The notes under the pieces: generated by a model
Databases searched by the model: none
What the model was told of the DNA's origin: nothing
What the model saw: the letters and a program-made list of their open reading frames with translations, nothing else
Made by a program: the position numbers and the translations under genes
Source of the DNA: an uncultured Eubacteriales bacterium
GTDB taxonomy: Bacteria > Bacillota > Clostridia > Lachnospirales > Bianqueaceae
Direction of reading: 5' to 3'
DNA: 6,469 nucleotides
Assembly (NCBI GenBank): GCA_902782895.1
Contig: CACZPA010000122.1
Span: 1 to 6,469 of the forward strand
In this document: positions 1-6,096 of the stretch, one piece after another
Position numbering within the stretch: the stretch's first letter is position 1
Layout: each line of letters begins with the position of its first letter

Positions 1-546
1 GTGGCGCAGGAGATGCTGACGGCAAGGATGGCGGTACATAACGAGGTCGGCAGCATGCTGCTTGAGATCCGTCATTATCTGAAGGATCCGGCGTCTATCG
101 ATGAGGAATTGCTTCTGCAGGCCGTCCGGAATACGAATACCTATCTTCTTAGAGAGTACGAGGAAGACGATACGGAGGTCGATCCCCTTACTGAATCCAT
201 CGAAATGGCGAAGGTGATCGGCGTGGAGGTCGTTATTTCCGGCATCATTCCCTCAGCGGAGCCGTACCGCGGCATCCTTGCTTCCGCAATCAGTGAAGCT
301 GCGACCAATACTGTGAAACACGCAGACGGCAACAGGCTGGCGGTCAGTATCACTGAGGAAAAAGGGACGGTCGCTTTCATCCTCAAGAGCAACGGACGGA
401 AGCCGGATGGGCCGGTCCGTGAGGGCGGAGGGCTTATGTCCCTGCGTAACCTTGTAGAGAAGCACGGAGGAATGATGCGGACCGAGACCGGTCCGGAGAT
501 GCAGCTGATCATTGAACTTGGGGATATAAACGGATCGGTGCTGTAA
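1..546 (+). CDS. Sensor histidine kinase, C-terminal part (5' end outside window)
   Basis: This is the C-terminal 181 residues of a membrane-associated or cytoplasmic sensor kinase; the sensor part lies upstream of the window, so the GTG at base 1 is probably an internal Val codon. Visible motifs, numbered from base 1, are a phosphoacceptor-like helix ARMAVHNEVGSMLL with H13, an N-box EAATNTVKHADG (E99, N103, K106, H107) and a glycine-rich ATP-lid motif GGGLMSLRNLVEKHGG at about 142-157. This order is that of small HisKA_3/LytS-like kinases that pair with LuxR-type regulators. The position where many kinases have DNG reads SNG (130-132), so the usual adenine-contacting Asp appears to be replaced by Ser; I believe related clostridial kinases often vary here, but cannot check. 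The role is autophosphorylation and phosphotransfer to the regulator at 685-1338, which lies 138 bp downstream. The family call is firm; the signal sensed is unknown. Confidence 0.88.
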   Translation: MAQEMLTARMAVHNEVGSMLLEIRHYLKDPASIDEELLLQAVRNTNTYLLREYEEDDTEVDPLTESIEMAKVIGVEVVISGIIPSAEPYRGILASAISEAATNTVKHADGNRLAVSITEEKGTVAFILKSNGRKPDGPVREGGGLMSLRNLVEKHGGMMRTETGPEMQLIIELGDINGSVL

Positions 547-574
547 AAATGGGCCGAATGGCTGATGTAATGTT

Positions 575-603
575 TTGACGGAATCATGTATAATACCTGT
601 AGT
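575..603 (+). promoter_or_regulatory. Possible sigma-A promoter for the regulator/adhesin operon
   Basis: TTGACG (575-580) matches the -35 consensus at five of six positions. It is followed after 17 bp by TGTAGT (598-603), which matches the -10 at four of six. A perfect TATAAT is also present at 589-594, but it is only 8 bp from TTGACG and has no good -35 of its own. Transcription would start near 610, inside the palindromic element, leaving hairpin 616-633 at the 5' end of the message. This is weak evidence from motif matching alone; the genes may instead be transcribed only by read-through from the kinase gene. Confidence 0.35.
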
Positions 604-654
604 AGGTATAAAGATGGGAGAGTTTACTCTTCCGGATACATGATTCCGTTTTTT
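578..654 (+). terminator. Three-way-junction hairpin element with T-tract (terminator/attenuator-like)
   Basis: A perfect 14-bp inverted repeat, ACGGAATCATGTAT (578-591) and ATACATGATTCCGT (636-649), is followed by six T's (649-654). Inside it lie two further hairpins: ATACCT/AGGTAT (593-598 with 604-609, 5-nt loop) and GGGAGAG/CTCTTCC (616-622 with 627-633, 4-nt loop TTTA, one G-U pair). As RNA this folds into a three-way junction ending in a U-tract, which is unusually elaborate for a simple terminator. It sits between kinase and regulator genes, so it could partly terminate read-through from the kinase gene, act as a regulated attenuator, or be a small palindromic insert. I see no clear target-site duplication, and I do not recognise it as a named riboswitch class. 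Confidence 0.7.
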
Positions 655-673
655 ATGAGATAAATGAAAGAGT

Positions 674-679
674 GGTGAT
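674..679 (+). promoter_or_regulatory. Ribosome binding site deciding the TTG start of the response regulator
   Basis: GGTGAT (674-679, within GTGGTGAT) matches the distal part of the anti-Shine-Dalgarno complement AGGAGGTGAT. It lies 5 nt before the TTG at 685. The same frame has a TGA at 676-678, so no upstream start is possible. The receiver domain begins directly after this TTG, which supports the start. Confidence 0.6.
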
Positions 680-684
680 GCCTC

Positions 685-1338
685 TTGGACGGCAAGACGC
701 GAGTACTGGTCGTGGACGATCAGTATGTGGCAAGAAGCTTTTTTGAGATACATGTTCAGATGAATAAGAAATACAAACTTGCCGCATCCCTTTCCAACGC
801 GGAACAGGCGGTCGTGTGGTGCGCGGAGCACCCGGTCGATCTCGTGATCATGGATATTATGATGAAACACGGACTTGACGGACTGACCTGTGCCCGTACC
901 ATCAAGAGCAATAATCCTGGGACCCGGATCATCCTGACCACTTCGATGGCGGAAACAAGCTGGATCGACAAGGCAAGAGAGGCAGGCATTGAGAGCTTCT
1001 GGTTCAAGGAGTATTCCGATATACCTCTTTCGGAGGTAATGGACCGCACGATGAACGGTGAATCGGTCTACCCCGGGACAGTACCGAATCCGGACTTCGG
1101 AGAGGTGACCAAAACAGATCTGTCTGAACGTGAGCTGGATGTGCTGCGGGAACTGACCCGGAATCTGACGAACGATGAGATCGCGGAGAATCTTCATATC
1201 TCGCCGCATACGGTCAAGCGGCATATAGAGAATATGCTGAATAAGACAGGATACAAGAACCGCATCGATCTTGCGGTCAATGCTAAAACATTGGGACTGG
1301 TCGTTCATGAAGACGACAGGACCAGAAACGGAGGGTAA
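685..1338 (+). CDS. DNA-binding response regulator, NarL/LuxR family
   Basis: This 217-residue cytoplasmic transcription regulator has the normal length and layout of NarL/FixJ-type proteins. The receiver domain spans about 5-122, with the acidic pair D11/D12, phosphoacceptor D57 in VIMDIMM, the conserved Thr/Ser position in ILTTS (85-87) and K108 in FWFKEY. A linker follows to about 143, then a LuxR HTH at about 145-203 (LSERELDVLREL, NDEIAENLHISPHTVKRHI). All residues needed for phosphorylation are present. The start is TTG, forced by an in-frame stop just upstream, with a usable SD. It pairs naturally with the kinase ending at 546. Its stop overlaps the SD region of the surface-protein gene that starts 7 bp later, so the two are almost certainly co-transcribed and possibly translationally coupled. 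Its DNA target is unknown; the adjacent dyads are candidates only. Confidence 0.95.
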   Translation: MDGKTRVLVVDDQYVARSFFEIHVQMNKKYKLAASLSNAEQAVVWCAEHPVDLVIMDIMMKHGLDGLTCARTIKSNNPGTRIILTTSMAETSWIDKAREAGIESFWFKEYSDIPLSEVMDRTMNGESVYPGTVPNPDFGEVTKTDLSERELDVLRELTRNLTNDEIAENLHISPHTVKRHIENMLNKTGYKNRIDLAVNAKTLGLVVHEDDRTRNGG

Positions 1339-1345
1339 CAGTATC

Positions 1346-1441
1346 ATGAAAATTGCCAGGAAACTTATAGGCCTGCTGCTCGCGGCAGCGATGATCCTTG
1401 GCCTCGTTCCGTTTACCGGCAGGACAGAAGTCCATGCAGCC
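1346..1441 (+). other. Signal peptide of the surface protein
   Basis: Residues 1-32 have a basic start (K2, R5, K6), a hydrophobic core (about 7-23, with LIGLLLAAAMILGL) and a small-residue end VHAAG. Cleavage after A31 or A32 fits signal peptidase I. This marks the protein as Sec-exported and fixes the start codon. Confidence 0.88.
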
Positions 1442-4400
1442 GGAGTCATCGAGACTCATGATGCGGCATATATCAAGGAGCTGCTGGAGGGCGAGGGCGA
1501 CGTCAGCATCAAGCTGGACGATCACGCCGATTACAGTATGACAACAGCAGCTACGGAATGGTGTGAGCTTGGCAGCGGTGTCAAAACTCTGGATCTGAAC
1601 GGATATGATCTGCATATCAAGCAGGAAAAGGATCTGGACGGCAGGACGTTCACCATGATCAAGATCTATTCCGGCGCCACTCTGATCGTCAACGATTCGT
1701 CAGGGTCGAATAAAGGCGAGCTTGTAGCAAACGGCTACATCGGAAAATGGGTCAGAGGAACAGCCGGATCGCATCGTGCGGCTTTTTATAATGATGAGGT
1801 CCTGTACAGGGATATCATCGCTGTAAACGGCGGGAAGCTGATCTTCAACGGCGGCAAGATCACAGCCGGCCGGAAGAAATCCCAGTATACGGGTTACAGT
1901 GTTGAAGAGGGCTGGTTTGAGGAAACACTTTCGATGTTCAGCTCAGGCACTCAGAACTTTGTCGGTTTTAATGTCCGCCATGACGGTGATGTCGACAAGA
2001 TCATCAACGGTTCAGGAATTAAAGTGTACAATGGAGAGGCCATCATCAACGGAGGCATCATCCAGGGCCGCGGCTTCAGCAAACTGGAAATGACGAACGA
2101 AGATAACCGGTTCGGCTGGGAAATGAAAACAAACGCGGCTATTAAAGCGGAGGGCGGCAGGATCGTCATCAATAACGGTTATATTGAAGGCCTGAGCTGC
2201 GCAGGCGCGCTCGGCCACAGCCATAATTCGGAAGCGGAGATCATTATCCGCGGCGGTATTTTTGAAACACATAAGAACAGTAAAATACTGATTCCGGTGA
2301 TCCGTGAGTACTTCAGTAATGATAGAGTGCTCTTTGGCGGCAGTCTGCTTAGTATCTGCCCGATCTATGTCGACGGGTGGTACGGCGGTGTCGGTGTCGA
2401 AGATTCCTACATTGACAGTGAAAACACTGAAATTGAAAAAGATGACCACAAAGTCGAAGTGACTCCCAAGAAGGATAAACTGATCGATCTGTACAACGAA
2501 ACGTACGGAGCGGAAGTCGGCGATTCGATTGAATGGGACGGTACATCCGATGTGATTCTCAGCGCGGACATCATACCGTACTGGCCGGCAGGGGAGATCC
2601 CTTATAATCAGACCAAGGGCAATGGATTGATCCATTATTTCGGCGCGCTTGCACAGTCCAGTAAGGAGCTTGGCATCACATCAGCCATCAGTATTGGCGG
2701 AATGACTGTTTCCGAGGGCGGAGAGACGACGGCGGTCGAGAAACGCCTGAGCCAGTCTGCTATGGTCGATTACGAACACATGAAGCTTTCTTTCAATCTG
2801 AAAGACCTGCTTCCGGACGGTCTCAATATGGGAGACAGTTTCCTTGTTTCGGTCAGATGGGCTGATATCCTGTATAATTCGGAGAACGATCCGTCGCTGA
2901 CGATGACATACAGAAATGTCTTCACGGTACAGCTGAAAGAGACGGATATCGAGATCGTCAAGAATCCGGGAAACAAAACAGGCGCGATAGACTCAACGGT
3001 TACGCTCAGCGCGCAAGCGGACAATGCAGCCGGTGCGATCTGGGAATGCGTTTACCCGATCAGCGAGATGCTGGACGGTAACTTTGACAACAGCACCGGA
3101 GAGGCAACTCTTGATGTGAAGGTTGAATCCATCCGTAAACGTTATGTCTGCCATTTCAGCAATGGCTCAGGACAGAAGACCACAAGCGCCGCGATAGTAA
3201 TGCCTCCGGTTACCGGCGATGGTATTGAGACAGAGGGGACCGTGACAGAGGTGACCTGGTGGAAGAGCAACAGCTTTAACCACATCATTCCGGGTGGGAC
3301 TACTACGGCGGATATCAAACAGATCAAGAGTGCGGTACGCTGGTACTATGGAACAGATTCAAGTGATGTCAACCAGCTGATCGAGCCGGATGCGCATATC
3401 GGTACGGAGATCGGGACCGGTGATCTTGTCGCACAGAATGTGGTCGACGAAGACGCGGGATACTACCGTGTGGAATATGATTATGAAGCAAATGACGGTA
3501 CTGAAACATTACGAAGCGGATTATATCATGTAACAGTGCTGGATGTTCCGGATGATACCGAAATTTCGGAAGTCACCATTTACGGACTGGAGGATCTGCA
3601 TGTCGGAGATATTGCTCCTAAAGCGGCAGATCTGTATACAGATGATGCTCGGGTCAAGGTTTCCGATATTGACTGGGGCAGCATCAGTGCCGGAGACAAG
3701 ATCAAGTCCGACACCCTTACGGTCAAAATAACACTGACACGGACAAGTGATAAGGTCAAGTGGGCGCTTAATTCGGACGGAAAATTCATAGGATATATCG
3801 GAAACGGACGTCAGGCTACAGCCGAGATGGCGCCGGGCGACGGTCCGATCACTGTCAGCTACTCCTATTCCAACACGAATCCGATCCCGACTCCGCAGGA
3901 GAATGTTGTTGTTACGGGATGCCTGAAGAACGGAGAAGTGGTGGAAGGAACCTCATTTGCGCTTACTGAAGGCGAGGAAGTGGACATCACTTTTGATTAT
4001 TACGTACAGGAGAGCGCAAGACCGCAGCCTTCCGGAGTCAGTCACGTGACGGGTCTGACAGCAGGCGGACTGCCGGATGGTCTGATATTTGAGTATGATG
4101 CAGAAGGGGACGCATGGCATATTCGCGGCACACTGACACAGGCGGCGCAGTTTGATCCGATCGTTTCGCCGATCACCTTCAGTCTGCAGGATGATGACGG
4201 GAAGGATACCGGTACAAAAATCGTTCTTTTCCGCTTTATCATCACGCCTAAGATCAAGGGCATGAGCCTTCCGGTCAGAATTCTTGATCTGTTCCATGAG
4301 CACGAGTACGGTGAGTGGACGGATGCCGGGGATGGAGCAACGCATATCCATATCTGTTCAGGCTGCGGCAACGAAGAAGCACAGCCGCATTCCTGGGATG

Positions 4401-5770
4401 ACGGCGTCGTCACGACAGAAGCGACCGGCACCGCGGAAGGCGTTATGACCTACACCTGCCAGGTCTGCGGAGCGACCAGAACGGAACCGGTCGAGAAGCA
4501 CAGCATTGTAATGACCGAAGAAGTTCCGGCGGACTGCACGATCGAAGGCTCTAAGCCGCACTATGAGTGTGAGGACTGCGGTATGGCTTTTGAAGACTCG
4601 GAAGGCACCAAGCAGATTACGGACATGTCTCTCCTGCAGATCCCGCTGACGGATCATACCTGGGGCGAGTGGACAGAGGACGACGGAGAAACGCATTCTC
4701 ACGTCTGCACAGTCTGCTTAGCAAAAGAGAGTGAAGAGCACACCTGGGATGAGGGTAAGGTCACGACAGAAGCCACAACAGAGGCGGAAGGCGTGAAGAC
4801 CTATACCTGCACAGACTGCGGAGCGACCAAGACCGAACCCGTCCCGAAGAAGGTCACGATCACTTATGACGTCGGAGAAGGCATCAAGGGCGAGGACTGG
4901 GTCGATACCTTCGATGTGGATTACGGTTACAAGCTTGAAGCCGGCAAGATCATTCCACCGGATGAGGCGCTGATGAAGGCACCGGACGACATGGAATTTG
5001 CTGGGGTAGAGAGGGACGGAGTGACCTATCTTGTCGGCGATGACGCACCGGAATATGAGATCGTTAAGGACATCACGATCAAGTATCTGTGGAAGGCTGT
5101 TCCGTTTGAGTATGCCGTAACGAGCTCCGCGACTGTCGGCGGAGAGGCAGGCACTTGGGAGCAGGGCAGCAGCGCGGATTATGAGATCATCATCAAGCGC
5201 AGCAACCTCGACGAGAAGTGCTTCAGCCATTTCACAGGCCTCAAGCTGGATGATACGGAGCTTGTGAAGGATGTAGATTATACGGCCAAGGCAGGCAGTA
5301 CCGTGATCACGCTGAAGGCAGCCGTTCTGGAGAAGCTTGCCACGGGCGACCACAAGTTGACCGCGATCTTCGATGACGGCGAAACTGGTGTAACGATCAA
5401 GGTCGCCGAGGCGAAAGCCGAGGAATCCAGCGCGGCCGAAGAGTCGAGTGCTGTCGAGGAATCGAGCGCTGCTGAGGAGTCCAGCAAGGCAGAAGAGTCC
5501 AGCAAGACCGAAGAGTCCAGCAAGACCGAAGAGTCCAGCAAGGCAGAAGAGTCAAGCAAGACCGAAGAGTCCAGCGAGACCGAAGAGTCCAGCGAGTCTT
5601 CTAAGCCGGACAATTCAAGCAAGCAGAATTCGTCTGAATCCTCTAAGAAGAACGGATCGCCGGCGACCGGTGACAACAGCCACGCGGGCCTTTGGATCGT
5701 GGCGTTTATGGCATCACTGGCCGTTCTTGCCGGAGCGCTGGTCGGCTACAAGAGGCGCAAGGCTGAGTAA
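1346..5770 (+). CDS. Large sortase-anchored multidomain surface protein (adhesin-like)
   Basis: This is a 1474-residue secreted, cell-wall-anchored protein. I chose ATG 1346 because GGAGGG (1330-1335) lies 10 nt upstream and a signal peptide starts right there; an in-frame ATG at 1271 lies inside the regulator gene and would spoil the signal. Regions in order: Sec signal peptide, about 1-32 (KIARK, hydrophobic core, VHAA cleavage area); right-handed beta-helix-like repeats, about 75-310 (LDLNGYDL, KLIFNGGKI, AIINGGIIQG, RIVINNGYIEG, EIIIRGGIF); a region of uncertain fold to about 530; Ig-like module about 534-620 (YVCHFSNGSG); a second about 630-732 (DAGYYRVEY); a beta-rich module 740-845; a He_PIG-like module about 855-968 (GLPDGLIFEYDAEG); a duplicated His/CxxC region 984-1169; a beta-grasp Listeria-Bacteroides-like module 1168-1250; an X2-like beta module 1251-1352; (T/A)EESSK stalk 1358-1417; and the sorting signal SPATGD (1438-1443) with a hydrophobic helix and KRRK tail. 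No catalytic residues were recognised. The likely role is binding to host, glycan or other cells, which is inference. Confidence 0.93.
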   Translation: MKIARKLIGLLLAAAMILGLVPFTGRTEVHAAGVIETHDAAYIKELLEGEGDVSIKLDDHADYSMTTAATEWCELGSGVKTLDLNGYDLHIKQEKDLDGRTFTMIKIYSGATLIVNDSSGSNKGELVANGYIGKWVRGTAGSHRAAFYNDEVLYRDIIAVNGGKLIFNGGKITAGRKKSQYTGYSVEEGWFEETLSMFSSGTQNFVGFNVRHDGDVDKIINGSGIKVYNGEAIINGGIIQGRGFSKLEMTNEDNRFGWEMKTNAAIKAEGGRIVINNGYIEGLSCAGALGHSHNSEAEIIIRGGIFETHKNSKILIPVIREYFSNDRVLFGGSLLSICPIYVDGWYGGVGVEDSYIDSENTEIEKDDHKVEVTPKKDKLIDLYNETYGAEVGDSIEWDGTSDVILSADIIPYWPAGEIPYNQTKGNGLIHYFGALAQSSKELGITSAISIGGMTVSEGGETTAVEKRLSQSAMVDYEHMKLSFNLKDLLPDGLNMGDSFLVSVRWADILYNSENDPSLTMTYRNVFTVQLKETDIEIVKNPGNKTGAIDSTVTLSAQADNAAGAIWECVYPISEMLDGNFDNSTGEATLDVKVESIRKRYVCHFSNGSGQKTTSAAIVMPPVTGDGIETEGTVTEVTWWKSNSFNHIIPGGTTTADIKQIKSAVRWYYGTDSSDVNQLIEPDAHIGTEIGTGDLVAQNVVDEDAGYYRVEYDYEANDGTETLRSGLYHVTVLDVPDDTEISEVTIYGLEDLHVGDIAPKAADLYTDDARVKVSDIDWGSISAGDKIKSDTLTVKITLTRTSDKVKWALNSDGKFIGYIGNGRQATAEMAPGDGPITVSYSYSNTNPIPTPQENVVVTGCLKNGEVVEGTSFALTEGEEVDITFDYYVQESARPQPSGVSHVTGLTAGGLPDGLIFEYDAEGDAWHIRGTLTQAAQFDPIVSPITFSLQDDDGKDTGTKIVLFRFIITPKIKGMSLPVRILDLFHEHEYGEWTDAGDGATHIHICSGCGNEEAQPHSWDDGVVTTEATGTAEGVMTYTCQVCGATRTEPVEKHSIVMTEEVPADCTIEGSKPHYECEDCGMAFEDSEGTKQITDMSLLQIPLTDHTWGEWTEDDGETHSHVCTVCLAKESEEHTWDEGKVTTEATTEAEGVKTYTCTDCGATKTEPVPKKVTITYDVGEGIKGEDWVDTFDVDYGYKLEAGKIIPPDEALMKAPDDMEFAGVERDGVTYLVGDDAPEYEIVKDITIKYLWKAVPFEYAVTSSATVGGEAGTWEQGSSADYEIIIKRSNLDEKCFSHFTGLKLDDTELVKDVDYTAKAGSTVITLKAAVLEKLATGDHKLTAIFDDGETGVTIKVAEAKAEESSAAEESSAVEESSAAEESSKAEESSKTEESSKTEESSKAEESSKTEESSETEESSESSKPDNSSKQNSSESSKKNGSPATGDNSHAGLWIVAFMASLAVLAGALVGYKRRKAE
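4304..4852 (+). repeat. Duplicated His/CxxC module within the surface protein
   Basis: Residues 987-1051 (4304-4498) and 1105-1169 (4658-4852) are a diverged internal duplication of about 65 residues. Each copy has GEWT, a His-X-His-X-Cys-X-X-Cys block, a later H(S/T)WD, a VTTEAT stretch and a YTC-x-x-CGAT(R/K)TEPV end. Between them, at 1052-1104, is a related unit with HYECEDCG. In all there are five CxxC pairs: C1004/1007, C1038/1041, C1075/1078, C1121/1124 and C1155/1158. Similar CxxC-rich repeats occur in many gut Bacillota surface proteins. Zinc-ribbon-like metal binding or disulfides are possible, but neither is shown. Confidence 0.85.
5417..5596 (+). repeat. 18-bp tandem repeat encoding the (A/T/V)EESS(A/K/E) stalk
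   Basis: Ten in-frame 18-bp units (typical unit ACCGAAGAGTCCAGCAAG) encode ten hexapeptides of the type TEESSK at residues 1358-1417. The first three units are more diverged at DNA level; the last seven are nearly identical, pointing to recent slippage or recombination. A Ser/Lys-rich tail follows, up to the SPATG signal. Such low-complexity segments usually serve as an extended spacer through the peptidoglycan. Copy number is likely to vary between strains, changing stalk length without shifting frame. Confidence 0.93.
5657..5767 (+). other. Cell-wall sorting signal (SPATG type)
   Basis: Residues 1438-1474 read SPATGD, then a short linker, a hydrophobic span of about 19 residues (LWIVAF to LVG) and the basic tail YKRRKAE. 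This is the tripartite sortase substrate layout. The motif is not LPxTG but fits the (S/P)PxTG form known for clostridial sortases such as the C. difficile class B enzyme. Cleavage would be between T1441 and G1442. No sortase gene is in the window. Confidence 0.88.
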
Positions 5771-5850
5771 GACCGAGCAAGACAAAGCAAGACAAAGCAA
5801 GACAAAGCAAGGTAGCTTAAGACAGCTTGAGACAGCTCAAGACAGTAGAG
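5761..5850 (+). repeat. 10-bp tandem array starting at the stop codon
   Basis: Nine consecutive 10-bp units start at 5761, the first containing the TAA stop. Units 3-5 (5781-5810) are identical, GACAAAGCAA; unit 2 is GACCGAGCAA; units 6-9 (GGTAGCTTAA, GACAGCTTGA, GACAGCTCAA, GACAGTAGAG) are diverged. The spacing equals roughly one helical turn. The array shares the octamer AGCAAGAC with the 18-bp repeats upstream. In the distal units a hairpin CTTGAG/CTCAAG (5826-5831 with 5836-5841) and GACAG/CTGTC (5841-5845 with 5852-5856) can form. Confidence 0.85.
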
Positions 5851-5924
5851 GCTGTCAAGAGCAATGATTTAGCTGGATAGCCAGTCCAGGGTCATAACAG
5901 GTTGTATCAAGGCAACAATACTAT

Positions 5925-5982
5925 AAGCCGGGCATCATATCCTACGGGATACGGTGCCCGGCTTGTCTATATGTGTGTTTTT
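5925..5982 (+). terminator. Probable rho-independent terminator of the surface-protein operon
   Basis: AAGCCGGGCA (5925-5934) pairs perfectly with TGCCCGGCTT (5955-5964). The stem continues inward through CATATCC/GGATACG with a G-U pair and one A-C mismatch, closing on a C(UACG)G tetraloop of the very stable UNCG class (5942-5947). Downstream is only loosely T-rich (TTGTCTATATGTGTG, then five T's at 5978-5982), so the U-tract is weak, but the stem strength and its place 155 bp after the stop favour termination. Confidence 0.75.
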
Positions 5983-6059
5983 ACAGGCTTTTTCACCCTT
6001 CATCTTGTTGGAGGTTGTGTAAGCTGTAAAAAGTAATTTAAAATATATATATTTTTACA
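5978..6059 (+). repeat. Alternating TTTTTACA / TGTAAAAA motifs
   Basis: The octamer TTTTTACA occurs at 5978-5985 and 6052-6059, and its reverse complement TGTAAAAA at 6025-6032. The middle copy can pair with either flank. With the left copy the match extends to TTTTTACAG(G)CTT/AAGCTGTAAAAA (5978-5990 with 6021-6032, one bulged G); with the right copy the loop contains the 16-bp AT palindrome AAAATATATATATTTT (6040-6055). These could be operator half-sites or switchable RNA stems. Low sequence complexity makes chance possible. Confidence 0.5.
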
Positions 6060-6067
6060 AAAAGGTA

Positions 6068-6096
6068 TTGCGTTTCTGTTAACTAAAATATATAAT
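6068..6096 (+). promoter_or_regulatory. Possible promoter overlapping nested dyads
   Basis: TTGCGT (6068-6073) has only the TTG of the -35 consensus, but is followed at 17 bp by a perfect TATAAT (6091-6096). The -10 lies between the left arms of two inverted repeats (6083-6090 and 6094-6101), so a bound regulator could block it. A start near 6103 would give a long leader to the frame at 6414. Based on motifs only. Confidence 0.35.

Noticed and set aside
589..594. TATAAT as -10 of a standard promoter with TTGACG 575-580
   Set aside because: The spacer would be only 8 bp, too short for a sigma-A promoter.
1271..1345. Upstream in-frame ATG for the surface protein inside the regulator gene
   Set aside because: It would add 25 polar residues before the signal peptide; ATG 1346 has GGAGGG at proper spacing and begins a normal signal peptide.
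253..1449. Long open frame of 398 codons on the minus strand
   Set aside because: It runs antisense to the kinase, the gap, the regulator and the signal peptide region, all with clear families, and its product shows no recognisable domain. The openness follows from codon bias of the + strand genes.
5278..5676. Minus-strand frame encoding LLDSS repeats
   Set aside because: It is the reverse complement of the EESS-encoding 18-bp repeats; a repeat whose length is a multiple of three keeps all frames open.
5761..5850. CRISPR array
   Set aside because: Units are 10 bp with no unique spacers, so this is a simple tandem repeat.
5448..5867. + strand frame with Arg/Pro-rich repeats crossing the surface-protein stop
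   Set aside because: It is an alternate frame of the 18-bp and 10-bp repeats, and the sortase signal is in the other frame.
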